A program made the position numbers and the translations under genes. A DNA stretch of 40,355 nucleotides. Origin: Bacillota bacterium (GTDB taxonomy: Bacteria > Bacillota > Clostridia > Christensenellales > Aristaeellaceae). Every line of letters starts with the position of its first letter. The stretch's first letter is position 1. Below, piece after piece: positions 8,504 to 16,174 of the stretch. Under the pieces are notes generated by a model. That model had not been told where the DNA came from, did not search any database, and worked only from the letters and a program-made list of their open reading frames with translations. Where the stretch lies: the NCBI GenBank assembly GCA_023413135.1, contig JAEZQK010000024.1, positions 1 through 40,355 on the forward strand. Reading direction: 5' to 3'.

Positions 8504-9595
8504 ATGAAGCGTAAATGGATTGTGTTTATTTTATTGCTGGCGCTGTGCAACCTTCCCGCTTATGCGGAGCCGGTAAACGGTGCGGAGGAAAACCTTTTTA
8601 GAAGGTGGGCCAAGGGCATAGTACAGACTGTGGATACGGTGGATGTGTTTGCGCCGGTGGGGGGGCAAGTGCAGGCCTTTGATGTGAAGGTGGGCGATAT
8701 GGTGGAGGCAGCAGCGCCGATTTTCGCCATCCGGCCTCTTCAGGTGCTGGCACCGCAAAGCGGTGTGATCCGTTTACTAAAGGCGCAGGCAGGCGACCAG
8801 GCTTCCGGCATCATCCTTCAGTATGGGGCCCTATGTTTTATTGATAGGGAGGATGTTCAGTGGGTACGTGCAACCATCGCCGCAGCGTATAACAAACCAA
8901 AAAACCGCGCGATCACCATGGGTGAAACGCTTAGGGTTTGGGACGGCGATTCCGATGATCCCGTCGATACGATTGGCACCGTGATCGCGGTGGACGGCAA
9001 AGGGTATGTGGTGGAAATTCCAGCCGGCGTATTTGAGCTGGAGGACAAAGTACGCCTGTACCGGGGAGAAGGCGACGATTACAGTGCCAAGGATAAAGTG
9101 GGCGATGGCTTGGTGGAGCACGCAAGGACTGTGCCGGTTACGGCGGAAGGCGTGATCGCCAGGGTGCATGCTGTGCAGGGGCAGCAGGTTTCCCGTGGCG
9201 ACGTGCTTTTTACCCTCGACGATGCATCCTCTGTGCACAAAATGCCTGCCGATTTTGAGGCGGTATCTTCCCGGGGCGGTGTGGTATCCGCGCTGTATGT
9301 ACAGGACGGGCAGCAGGTGAGAAAGGATCAGCTGCTGATGACAGTAAGACCCCTGGATGCGCTGGAGTTTGTGGTGGATGTGGATGAACTGGATATTCCG
9401 TCTGTTCGCGTGGGGCAGGCCATGCAGGTGCAGGTGGATGCACTGGGTGAAAGCAGGATCAATGCAACCGTCAAACGCTTAAGTCCCTTGGGCATCTTTG
9501 TGCTTGATACCACCAAATATCAGGTGACGTTATCCATTCAGATTGTACCTGATGGGCTTTTGCCCGGCATGCATGTGACTGCATACTGGAAATAA
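8504..9595 (+). CDS. Membrane-fusion (HlyD/MFP-type) periplasmic adaptor-like subunit
   Basis: A 363-residue secreted or membrane-tethered adaptor, with the ATG at 8504 and AAGGAGA 7 bases upstream. The signal peptide is cleaved near AYA-EP. The sequence 'VDVFAPVGGQVQAFDVKVGDMVEAAAPIFAI' (from about residue 43) is a lipoyl-like hairpin, and a second such half is at 'VIARVHAVQGQQVSRGDVLF' and 'GGVVSALYVQDGQQVRKDQLL'. A beta-barrel domain follows ('LEFVVDVDELDIPSVRVGQAMQVQVDAL'). In monoderms such adaptors (YknX-like) sit outside the membrane and pair with an FtsX-type permease. It starts 17 bases after the permease stop and is last in the operon. Confidence 0.85.
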   Translation: MKRKWIVFILLLALCNLPAYAEPVNGAEENLFRRWAKGIVQTVDTVDVFAPVGGQVQAFDVKVGDMVEAAAPIFAIRPLQVLAPQSGVIRLLKAQAGDQASGIILQYGALCFIDREDVQWVRATIAAAYNKPKNRAITMGETLRVWDGDSDDPVDTIGTVIAVDGKGYVVEIPAGVFELEDKVRLYRGEGDDYSAKDKVGDGLVEHARTVPVTAEGVIARVHAVQGQQVSRGDVLFTLDDASSVHKMPADFEAVSSRGGVVSALYVQDGQQVRKDQLLMTVRPLDALEFVVDVDELDIPSVRVGQAMQVQVDALGESRINATVKRLSPLGIFVLDTTKYQVTLSIQIVPDGLLPGMHVTAYWK

Positions 9596-9607
9596 CGGTC
9601 AGCGTAG

Positions 9608-9714
9608 TTATACTAACCATACGGGTGGGGAATACACCCGCGTTGCTCTTTAAAGGCAGAGAAAAGGGGGATGGCAGGCATAAGCCGAAGACCATCCCCC
9701 TTTATACTAACCAT
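9608..9714 (+). terminator. Export-operon terminator region framed by a 13-base direct repeat
   Basis: A first small hairpin (CGGGTG 9622-9627 / CACCCG 9635-9640) is followed by a strong 12-base perfect stem (9663-9674 with 9692-9703, AAAGGGGGATGG and complement). The T run after it is short (TTTAT). The words TTATACTAACCAT occur at 9608-9620 and again at 9702-9714, on either side of the hairpins. Confidence 0.6.
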
Positions 9715-9762
9715 CATATCGCCGCAGGAGTGAGCGACATGATGGTAATGCTCTCATCCCCT

Positions 9763-9794
9763 CAATATAACAAACTGGCTAGATTGTTGCATTT
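9763..9794. other. Left lox-like recombination site (inverton)
   Basis: Inner arm ATTGTTGCATTT (9783-9794), spacer CTGGCTAG (9775-9782) and a degenerate outer arm (9763-9774, 8 of 12 matching). The 21 bases 9776-9796 are an exact reverse complement of 10569-10589 beyond the other end of the recombinase gene. The arm-spacer-arm form is what tyrosine recombinases bind and cut. Confidence 0.65.
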
Positions 9795-9811
9795 CGCAAA
9801 AGTAGCATTCG

Positions 9812-9840
9812 ATATTACATAATTCGACAAAATTCTTCAA
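9812..9840 (-). promoter_or_regulatory. Outward-facing promoter inside the invertible segment
   Basis: Minus strand: TTGAAG (9840-9835), 17 bases, TAATAT (9817-9812); each hexamer matches at 4 of 6. In this orientation it reads left, toward the end of the export operon. After inversion it would read right, across the other site into the chemotaxis operon. Confidence 0.35.
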
Positions 9841-9872
9841 TACTTTAGCATATATAGAAATAAATGAGAAAT

Positions 9873-10433
9873 TTATAACTGCACGCTGGAATACAGCTCA
9901 TCTTTCTGCTCCTGATTAATGCCAATATAGCGAATCGTAATTGCGGCTGAGCTGTGATTAAAGGTATCCATAATCAGGCCGATGTTGTACTTTGATATTT
10001 TATACGTCCAATAACCCCATGTTTTGCGTAGGCTGTGGGTCCCAAAATTTTCAATTCCTAAGGACGATGCGCTTTCCCGCATAACCTTATACACCTGGAT
10101 CCTACCGATATGTCCGCCTTTCTGGCTGTAAAACAAATAATCGTCGGCGTGCAAATTCTGTTCTTTTACGTATTTAAACAGACATTTGCGCAAAGTTTCA
10201 TTCAATTTGATCTTTTTCAGCTTTCCGGTTTTTTGCTCACTGATGGTCAGATGATCACGAAATTTAAAGTCGCTATGGAAAATGTCGCTGACCTTCAGCG
10301 ATAAAATATCGCTGATCCGCAAGCCGGTATTGATGCCCGTTTTAAAAATCATTCCGTACCTTGGGTTGATACCATTTAAATAATTATAAAGCTGCTTAAT
10401 TTTTTCTTTTTCTCGGATTGGTTCCACTGTCAT
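9873..10433 (-). CDS. Small tyrosine recombinase (FimB/RecV-like invertase)
   Basis: A 186-residue site-specific recombinase consisting essentially of the catalytic domain. Residues: Arg in 'GINTGLRISDILSLK', the beta-hairpin lysine region 'KTGKLKKIKL', the H-x-x-R block 'THSLRKTWG', the second His in 'FNHSSAAITIRYIGI' and the nucleophilic Tyr in RYIG. The length and missing N-terminal core-binding domain match FimB/FimE-type invertases (about 200 residues) rather than phage integrases (350-400). GGGGGAG lies 7 bases before the ATG, and a TATAAT is present about 50 bases upstream without a clear -35. It is flanked by two inverted core sites, so it probably acts on its own locus. Codon use is AT-rich relative to the neighbours. 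Confidence 0.85.
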   Translation of the reverse strand: MTVEPIREKEKIKQLYNYLNGINPRYGMIFKTGINTGLRISDILSLKVSDIFHSDFKFRDHLTISEQKTGKLKKIKLNETLRKCLFKYVKEQNLHADDYLFYSQKGGHIGRIQVYKVMRESASSLGIENFGTHSLRKTWGYWTYKISKYNIGLIMDTFNHSSAAITIRYIGINQEQKDELYSSVQL

Positions 10434-10570
10434 CTGCCGGCTCCCCCAAAATACATTTTTTCATGGGTATTATATACGAAAAAGATATATTAAGATAGAA
10501 CGAATATGTATCATGCTGAATGCAATATTTCGAAAAATGCGTGACGTAATAGAGATTATTGCGGTGCTCG

Positions 10571-10602
10571 AAATGCAACAATCTAGCCAAATTGTTGCAT
10601 TT
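10571..10602. other. Right lox-like recombination site (inverton)
   Basis: A perfect arm-spacer-arm site: AAATGCAACAAT (10571-10582), spacer CTAGCCAA (10583-10590) and the exact reverse complement arm ATTGTTGCATTT (10591-10602). The 12-8-12 layout closely resembles loxP (13-8-13). The spacer is asymmetric, which gives the site a direction, opposite to that of the left site. Confidence 0.7.
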
Positions 10603-10684
10603 ATATGTGGCATATCGGCGAGACCATGCTGAAGTTGCCTATACTTCAAAAGACGCAGCCAGTAATTTTAATGGAGGAATTTCT

Positions 10685-12445
10685 ATGAAAAGGTTCAAGG
10701 ATTTTAGCATTACCCGCAAACTTCTGACCGGTTTTTTGTCGATGGCGCTTATCATCGTCATCATTGCGGCCGTCGGCATCTTTGGTATGGCAAATATTTC
10801 GGCGATGGACACAAAACTTTATGAGGAGCAGACCGAACCTTTGGAGCATTTGATCAACGCGATTGAAAGCCTGTACCAGATCCGCGTTGATACGCGTGAT
10901 GCCATCATCAACGCCGGGGATACCAAAAAAGTGCAGGAAAGCGAGAACAGCTTTCTCCGAGGCAGAGAGACTTTTCTTACGGAGTCGGCCAGTTACCGGC
11001 AGACAATTCCAACACAGGATTCTTTGAAATTGTTTGATGAAGCGGCTGATATATTCACAGACGCATACGTACCGGTCATTCAGGAAATGTTTGTTCTGGT
11101 AAAGGAAGGCAAGCCTGTTGAGGCAAACGCCGTAATGACAACTGCTACGGATGATATCATGAAATTGTTCGGCAATTACGGCCTCCTGGTCGATAACCGT
11201 ATGGCAAGCGCTGAGGAAACCAGCGATACCAATAACTCTACTGCAACGACACTGATTATTGTTCTGATCATCGTTGGGGTCATTTCAGCGGCGGCTGCGG
11301 TGTATCTGGGCTTGTGGATATCGCGTATGATCAGCAGGCCGATTGGGCAGGTCGTATCCGCGGCCAAGAAAATTGCCCTGGGGCATGTGGATATTGAATT
11401 GAACGATATTGATTCCAAGGATGAGACAGGCCAGCTCGCTTCCGCTTTTGTCGAAATGACTAACAGCATTCGGGAGCAGGTTTTCATTGCCGAAAGCATC
11501 AGCAACGGAGATTTTACCAAGCCTGTGCGCTTGCGTTCAAACGAAGATGCGCTTGGCTTGGCACTGAAAAAAATAGAGCAGGATTTGAACCAGACACTGT
11601 CCCTGATCAATGCCGCCGCTGATCAGGTGGGCTCCGGCGCTTCCCAGGTATCCAGTGCTGCGCAGGCTCTTGCATCCGGCGCTTCGGAACAGGCGGCGAC
11701 AGTGGAAGAGTTGACTGCTTCCATCTCCAATGTAGCAGAACAGGCCGCGGATAACGCAAAGAACGTACGGCAGGCAGCTGATTATATGGGGCAGACAAGC
11801 ACCAGCGTTCAAAGGGGCAACGCGCATATGCAGAACTTGAACAGCGCCATGAACGAAATCGGTGCGGCTTCCGACAAAATCTCCAATATCACCAAAGTCA
11901 TCGAGGACATCGCCTTTCAAACAAATATTCTCGCCCTGAACGCCGCCATCGAAGCCGCCCGCGCCGGCAATGCCGGGAAGGGCTTCGCTGTTGTGGCTGA
12001 TGAGGTGCGCAACCTTGCGGCGAAATCTGCGGAAGCGGCAAAACAAACAGCCGATCTGATCCGGCATTCCGCCGGCAGCGTGGCTGAGGGTACCCATGTG
12101 ACAGAACAGACTGCGCAGATCCTTCGGGAAATTGCCGAAAAGTCCGGTATGGTCAACGCAATCATGGAGAAAATCGATTCGGCTTCTGCATCGCAGGCGG
12201 CAGCCATTGAACAAATTTCTCAAGGGATTTCCCAAGTGTCCGCAGTCGTGCAGACAAATGCCGCCACCGCGGAGGAAAGCTCGGCATCCAGCGAGGAGCT
12301 CGCTGCGCAGGCCCAGACGTTGCGTGTGGAGGTCGGAAGGTTCAAGCTGGATGGGCAGGCCGCATCCTCACACCCGGATATAAATATCGCTTCCAGCTCT
12401 GACCGCAGGAATCTCCAGGCCGCGGCCGGCTACGGAAAGTATTGA
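10685..12445 (+). CDS. Methyl-accepting chemotaxis protein (4HB sensor, HAMP, MA)
   Basis: A 586-residue transmembrane chemoreceptor. The ATG at 10685 is chosen for GGAGG 7 bases upstream; an in-frame TTG at 10559 lies before the recombination site and has no ribosome site. Transmembrane helix about 13-35, four-helix-bundle extracellular sensor (about 36-188, wording typical of 4HB_MCP_1), second helix about 190-212, HAMP about 213-265, then the long signalling coiled coil. The conserved kinase-contact tip reads 'IAFQTNILALNAAIEAARAGNAGKGFAVVADEVRNLA'. It senses an external ligand and controls CheA through CheW. cheW follows 13 bases later. No convincing promoter was found between the right recombination site and the start codon, so transcription may depend on the segment upstream. 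Confidence 0.93.
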   Translation: MKRFKDFSITRKLLTGFLSMALIIVIIAAVGIFGMANISAMDTKLYEEQTEPLEHLINAIESLYQIRVDTRDAIINAGDTKKVQESENSFLRGRETFLTESASYRQTIPTQDSLKLFDEAADIFTDAYVPVIQEMFVLVKEGKPVEANAVMTTATDDIMKLFGNYGLLVDNRMASAEETSDTNNSTATTLIIVLIIVGVISAAAAVYLGLWISRMISRPIGQVVSAAKKIALGHVDIELNDIDSKDETGQLASAFVEMTNSIREQVFIAESISNGDFTKPVRLRSNEDALGLALKKIEQDLNQTLSLINAAADQVGSGASQVSSAAQALASGASEQAATVEELTASISNVAEQAADNAKNVRQAADYMGQTSTSVQRGNAHMQNLNSAMNEIGAASDKISNITKVIEDIAFQTNILALNAAIEAARAGNAGKGFAVVADEVRNLAAKSAEAAKQTADLIRHSAGSVAEGTHVTEQTAQILREIAEKSGMVNAIMEKIDSASASQAAAIEQISQGISQVSAVVQTNAATAEESSASSEELAAQAQTLRVEVGRFKLDGQAASSHPDINIASSSDRRNLQAAAGYGKY

Positions 12446-12458
12446 TGGGGTGATATAA

Positions 12459-12959
12459 ATGCGTAATACGGAAGCGGAAAACATTGTGGATCCGGGAACC
12501 GATGAGATGGAACTGTTGGAATTCAAGCTTGGAGAAGACAGTTACGGTATCGACATAGCAAAGATACGGGAACTGCTTAAGTACCAGCCGGTGCAGAAAA
12601 TGCCAAGTACACAGGCACATATGGAGGGCGTCATCTGTCCGCGGGGCGAAATTTTTCCCGTGGTGGATTTGGCGGCATATCTTCATTTACCTTCCTCATC
12701 CATGCCGGATCATGATATCTTCATCATTACGGATTTCAATCAGACCCACATCGCCTTCCATGTACACCGCGTGGTAGGCATCCATCACCTCTCCTGGGAT
12801 ATGATCCAGAGGCCGGATACCATATATGGCTGCGACGAGGGGGTTATTATAGGAATAGCAAAGGTCGAGAAGCGGATGATCGCTATCATCGACTTTGAAA
12901 AGATCGTGGCAAACGTTACTCCGGAGGCCGGCATGGAAGCCTCGCCTGAAATAGCATAA
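12459..12959 (+). CDS. cheW: CheW-domain chemotaxis adaptor
   Basis: A 166-residue single-domain CheW protein that would couple the receptor to CheA kinase. Family wording: 'LLEFKLGEDSYGIDIAKIRELLKYQPVQKMPSTQAHMEGVICPRGEIFPVVDLAAYL' over about residues 18-75, then 'DFNQTHIAFHVHRVVGIHHLSW' and 'IGIAKVEKRMIAIIDFEKI'. No receiver domain is attached, so it is not CheV. GGGGTGAT lies 4-5 bases upstream of the ATG, and the gene starts 13 bases after the receptor stop. The dedicated receptor and CheW pair without CheA, CheY or CheR nearby suggests an accessory input to a chemotaxis core located elsewhere. Confidence 0.88.
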   Translation: MRNTEAENIVDPGTDEMELLEFKLGEDSYGIDIAKIRELLKYQPVQKMPSTQAHMEGVICPRGEIFPVVDLAAYLHLPSSSMPDHDIFIITDFNQTHIAFHVHRVVGIHHLSWDMIQRPDTIYGCDEGVIIGIAKVEKRMIAIIDFEKIVANVTPEAGMEASPEIA

Positions 12960-12993
12960 AAACGGTTCCCCGATGTATCGCCGACAATCCGCC

Positions 12994-13023
12994 CCGCCGC
13001 CCTTTCGGGTGGCGGATTTTTTA
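12994..13023 (+). terminator. Rho-independent terminator of the MCP-cheW operon
   Basis: CCGCCGCCC (12994-13002), loop TTTC, GGGTGGCGG (13007-13015), then ATTTTTTA. All nine positions pair, one as G-T. Confidence 0.85.
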
Positions 13024-13106
13024 TACATTTATTGGTATGCGCCAGGCAGCTGCGGCGCAAAACAATCAATATATAATTTATGAGGATGGACATCACAAAA
13101 CGGACG

Positions 13107-13135
13107 TTGGCAAATCTTTGGGCCCATGATATTCT
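13107..13135 (+). promoter_or_regulatory. SigA-type promoter of the exo-oligoxylanase gene
   Basis: TTGGCA (13107-13112), 17 bases, TATTCT (13130-13135) with an extended -10 TGA. The predicted start is near 13142, about 43 bases before the ATG. Confidence 0.5.
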
Positions 13136-13184
13136 TCATACCATCACTTGCATTTCTATTATTAAGAAGGGACGGCTATAGTTT

Positions 13185-14300
13185 ATGCAGGATAAAAGTA
13201 TGAAAACCACCCCAAATCTTCTGGCAAGCTGCGGCATTTCGCAGCAGGATATTGATAAAAGGCTGAATGCGGTATTCCATGCCATTTTTGAGGATGATGC
13301 CGAGCGCTTTTACTTTCCTCTTGGCGGGGATATGGGCTATTTGATGGATACGGGCAACCTGGATGCGCGTACCGAGGGCATCAGTTATGGCATGATGATG
13401 TGCGTGCAGCGGAATGAAAAGGAACTGTTTGACCGCCTGTGGCGGTTTGCCAAAACGTACATGTGGCAGGAGAAGGGGCGGTATGCCGGGTATTTTGCCT
13501 GGTCGGTGAAGCCGGACGGGACGAAAAACGCCCAGGGTCCTGCCCCCGACGGAGAGGAATACTTTGCCATGGCGTTGTTTTTCGCCTCCCACCGCTGGGG
13601 TGACGGCGAGCCGCCGCTTGACTATGGCGTTGAGGCAAGGGATATCCTGCGCCATTGCGTGCATCAGCATGAGCTGGTGGCCGAGGGCCAGCCTATGTGG
13701 GAACCGGATAGCGCGCTGATCAAGTTCGTGCCTGAGCTGCCCTTTTCCGACCCTTCGTACCATCTTCCCCATTTCTATACGCTGTTTGCCCGCTGGGCGG
13801 ATGAGCAGGACCGCCCTTTTTGGAAGCGCGCCGCCGAACAAAGCCGCGCTTATTTGACTATCTCATGCCATCCGGAAACGGGTCTCGCGCCGGAGTATGC
13901 CCTGTATGACGGTACCCCCGAAACGACACGCGGCCACGGAGATTTTTACAGCGATGCGTACCGCGTGGCCATGAACATCGGGCTTGACGCGGCGTGGTTT
14001 GGGTTTAGGCCGGAATACCGCACGATAGCCGATCATCTGCAGGCTTTTCTGGATGGAAAAGAGCCGTACATGACCTACCGCATCGGCGGTACGCCCATCA
14101 ATAAGCCTGCCTTGCATCCCACAGCCATTATTGCCACCACGGCCGCCGCTTCCCTGGCATCCAATACGCCGCTTTCAAAAAAGTGGGTGCAAAAGTTCTG
14201 GGATACGCCGGTGCGCACGGGAGACCGCCGCTACTACGACAATTGCCTGTATTTTTTCTGCATGCTGATGCTTGCGGGTGAATACCGTATCTTTGAATAG
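13185..14300 (+). CDS. GH8 reducing-end-xylose-releasing exo-oligoxylanase (Rex)
   Basis: A 371-residue cytoplasmic glycoside hydrolase that removes xylose from the reducing end of xylo-oligosaccharides. GH8 wording is clear: 'DARTEGISYGMMMCVQ', 'APDGEEYFAMALFFAS', 'HGDFYSDAYRVAMNIGLD'. In the well-studied Bacillus halodurans Rex the acid is Glu70 and the base Asp263; here Glu64 and Asp257 have the same spacing in the same motifs, and the length is similar (388 against 371). There is no signal peptide, so the substrate must be imported, fitting the adjacent transporter. Start: ATG 13185 has AAGGGA about 13 bases upstream, a little far; ATG 13200 is possible. Endoglucanase activity is less likely given the length and the absence of a signal peptide. 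Confidence 0.9.
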   Translation: MQDKSMKTTPNLLASCGISQQDIDKRLNAVFHAIFEDDAERFYFPLGGDMGYLMDTGNLDARTEGISYGMMMCVQRNEKELFDRLWRFAKTYMWQEKGRYAGYFAWSVKPDGTKNAQGPAPDGEEYFAMALFFASHRWGDGEPPLDYGVEARDILRHCVHQHELVAEGQPMWEPDSALIKFVPELPFSDPSYHLPHFYTLFARWADEQDRPFWKRAAEQSRAYLTISCHPETGLAPEYALYDGTPETTRGHGDFYSDAYRVAMNIGLDAAWFGFRPEYRTIADHLQAFLDGKEPYMTYRIGGTPINKPALHPTAIIATTAAASLASNTPLSKKWVQKFWDTPVRTGDRRYYDNCLYFFCMLMLAGEYRIFE

Positions 14301-14349
14301 AGAATTTTGTCAGCTATAGTTTTTCCGGTAGATAGTACGATTGCGGACA

Positions 14350-14378
14350 TTTCGCACGTTTATTGTATATGTTATGCT
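14350..14378 (+). promoter_or_regulatory. Possible extended -10 promoter of the first binding-protein operon
   Basis: TTTCGC (14350-14355), 17 bases, TATGCT (14373-14378) preceded by TGT. The -35 is poor (3 of 6), as expected if an AraC-type response regulator activates it. Confidence 0.35.
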
Positions 14379-14434
14379 CGTATGTATGAAAGTGGGCTGT
14401 GCCAAGGCCCGAATAACAAGAGGAGGAGACCTGT

Positions 14435-16090
14435 ATGCGTAAGCTGGTTGCCCTGTTGCTGTCACTTATGATGATGGCGACGATGCTCATCATTCCCGCG
14501 CTGGCCCAAAGCAAAGAAGAACCCATCACTGTGTCGGTATTTGTCGGCGAGGCCAGAGACCAACCCACCTCCGACAACAAGATTTTCAAGAAGATCGAAG
14601 AGGAATTCGGTATCAAGTTTGAGTTTGAATTCCTGGCTGGCGACCTTCGGGAAACCCTTGGCATCAAGATCGCGGGTCAGGATTATGCCGATCTGATGGA
14701 TGGCGGCAACAGCGAGACGCTGATTGAAGCCGGCGCGCTCATCGACCTGATGCCTTACATCACCCCGGAAAAGACACCCAACCTCTATACCCACCTTGAG
14801 CCCCATTTCAAGCGTCTGCTCAACGACAAAGGCCAGTTGTTTGTGCTGCCCAACTTTGGCCGCAACTACAACACCAACGATTATGGACTCAACCATGTGA
14901 ACGGCCCCGCGTTCTTCATCCAGAAAAAGGTCCTGGCATGGGACAACTACCCCGTCATCAAGACCATGGACCAGTACTTTGACTTGATTGAGCGCTATAT
15001 TGCCGCCAATCCCACCGATGAAAAAGGCAGCCCCAACACCGGCTTTGCCATCCTTTGCGATAGCTGGCGCGCATTCTGCCTGTTCAACCCTGTGCAGCAC
15101 CTGATGGGCCGGCCCAATGACGGCGACGTCATCGTGGATTTAGGTGACAACTACAAGGTGAGCGCCTATGTCATCCAGCCCTACGCCAAGGCTTACTATA
15201 AAAAGCTCAACGAAATGTATCACAAGGGCCTCATCTCCCAGGATACCTTCGTCATGAACTATGACCAGTACATCGCCAAGGTTTCCAGCGGCACGGTTGT
15301 GGGCATGTTCGACCAGGCCTGGGACTTCCAGACTGCCACCGACGCCCTTGTCACCGCCAAAATGGATGACAGCACTTACCAGGGCCTGCCAATCATCTAC
15401 GATCCCCAATACGTGGACGGCAAGGAGATCGAGGAGCACTACCTCAATGGTGGCGTCATCAATGTCAACCGCGGCTTCGGCATCTCCGTCAACTGCAAAT
15501 ACCCCGAGCGCCTGATCAACATGATCGAAACCATGATGGGCGACGATTGGCAGAAGCTGTTTGCCTGGGGCGTGGAAGGCGAGGATTATTACGTAGAGAA
15601 CGGCCGGATGCTGCGTACCCGGGAGCAGTATGACAACGCCCAAAACGCCGTGTGGCGCAATGCCAACACTGCCCGGGCGCTGTGGCAAAGCCTGCCCAAG
15701 AAGCAGGGCATCATGGATGACGGCAACTACTGGGATGCCAACCGTCAGCCGGAAATCTACTTCAGCCTGATGAGCGACTATGACAAGGATTTCCTGACCC
15801 ACTATGGCTTCAAGATCCCCCTGGAGTTCTTCAATGAGCCCATTGAGCTGGCTCCCTACGGCGAAGCCTGGCAAATCGACACCACCGTCAACCAGGATGC
15901 CGACGATGCCAAGATCGCTTTCCAGGATGCGCAGCGCCGCGACCTGCCGCAGATCATCATGGCGGACCCCGCGGAGTTCGATGCCAAGTGGGATGCGTTC
16001 GTAAAGAGCGTGGAAGAGATTCCGATTACCGACTTTGTGGACTTCATGCAGGAAGAGGTTCTCAAGCTGGTGGAAAAGAGCGCCAAGTAA
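14435..16090 (+). CDS. Extracellular sugar-binding protein of ABC importer 1 (LplA-type)
   Basis: A 551-residue solute-binding protein of the large family 1 type paired with LplB/YtcP permeases. AGAGGAGGAG precedes the ATG. The signal peptide (residues 1-24) ends 'IPALA-QS'. The mature protein opens with the family-like 'EPITVSVFVGEARDQPTSDNKIFKKIEEEFGIKFEFEF'. Binding-protein lipoproteins of monoderms normally have a lipobox cysteine; none is present near the cleavage site, so the anchor is unexplained. It follows the exo-oligoxylanase and precedes two permeases. The likely ligand is a xylo- or aldouronic oligosaccharide, inferred from the GH8 and GH67 neighbours. A hairpin after the gene may keep its mRNA more abundant than the permease part. 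Confidence 0.88.
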   Translation: MRKLVALLLSLMMMATMLIIPALAQSKEEPITVSVFVGEARDQPTSDNKIFKKIEEEFGIKFEFEFLAGDLRETLGIKIAGQDYADLMDGGNSETLIEAGALIDLMPYITPEKTPNLYTHLEPHFKRLLNDKGQLFVLPNFGRNYNTNDYGLNHVNGPAFFIQKKVLAWDNYPVIKTMDQYFDLIERYIAANPTDEKGSPNTGFAILCDSWRAFCLFNPVQHLMGRPNDGDVIVDLGDNYKVSAYVIQPYAKAYYKKLNEMYHKGLISQDTFVMNYDQYIAKVSSGTVVGMFDQAWDFQTATDALVTAKMDDSTYQGLPIIYDPQYVDGKEIEEHYLNGGVINVNRGFGISVNCKYPERLINMIETMMGDDWQKLFAWGVEGEDYYVENGRMLRTREQYDNAQNAVWRNANTARALWQSLPKKQGIMDDGNYWDANRQPEIYFSLMSDYDKDFLTHYGFKIPLEFFNEPIELAPYGEAWQIDTTVNQDADDAKIAFQDAQRRDLPQIIMADPAEFDAKWDAFVKSVEEIPITDFVDFMQEEVLKLVEKSAK

Positions 16091-16106
16091 TTCCACTGAA
16101 GGAAAC

Positions 16107-16138
16107 GGCGGCGGAAGGGAGGCTTCCCTCCCGCCGCC
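16107..16138 (+). other. Intercistronic hairpin between binding protein and permeases
   Basis: GGCGGCGG (16107-16114) pairs with CCGCCGCC (16131-16138), and inner bases extend the stem to about 14 of 16. No T run follows, so it is more likely an mRNA-stabilising or partial attenuation element than a full terminator. Confidence 0.5.
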
Positions 16139-16174
16139 AATTCATATCAACCTGATTAAAGCGAGGTGTTCTCT

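Larger units (their letters stand above)
9763..10602. mobile_element. Putative invertible DNA segment carrying its own recombinase
   Basis: About 0.8 kb bounded by two recombinase-type core sites in opposite orientation (9763-9794 and 10571-10602) and holding one gene, a small tyrosine recombinase. Opposed sites predict inversion rather than excision. The right boundary lies 82 bases before the start codon of a chemotaxis-receptor operon. The segment is visibly AT-richer than the genes on both sides, as expected for acquired DNA. What is seen: the repeats, the gene and its position. What is inferred: that the segment inverts, and that inversion changes chemotaxis-gene expression. A small mobile element with terminal inverted repeats and a tyrosine recombinase is the main alternative. 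Confidence 0.6.

Noticed and set aside
10612..10619. SigD-like GCCGATAT on the minus strand next to the right recombination site
   Set aside because: The -10-like word is perfect, but no TAAA lies 15 bases upstream and it points away from the chemotaxis genes.
10559..10684. Longer chemoreceptor starting at TTG 10559
   Set aside because: The extra 42 residues translate the recombination site and give no membrane or signal pattern; ATG 10685 has GGAGG.
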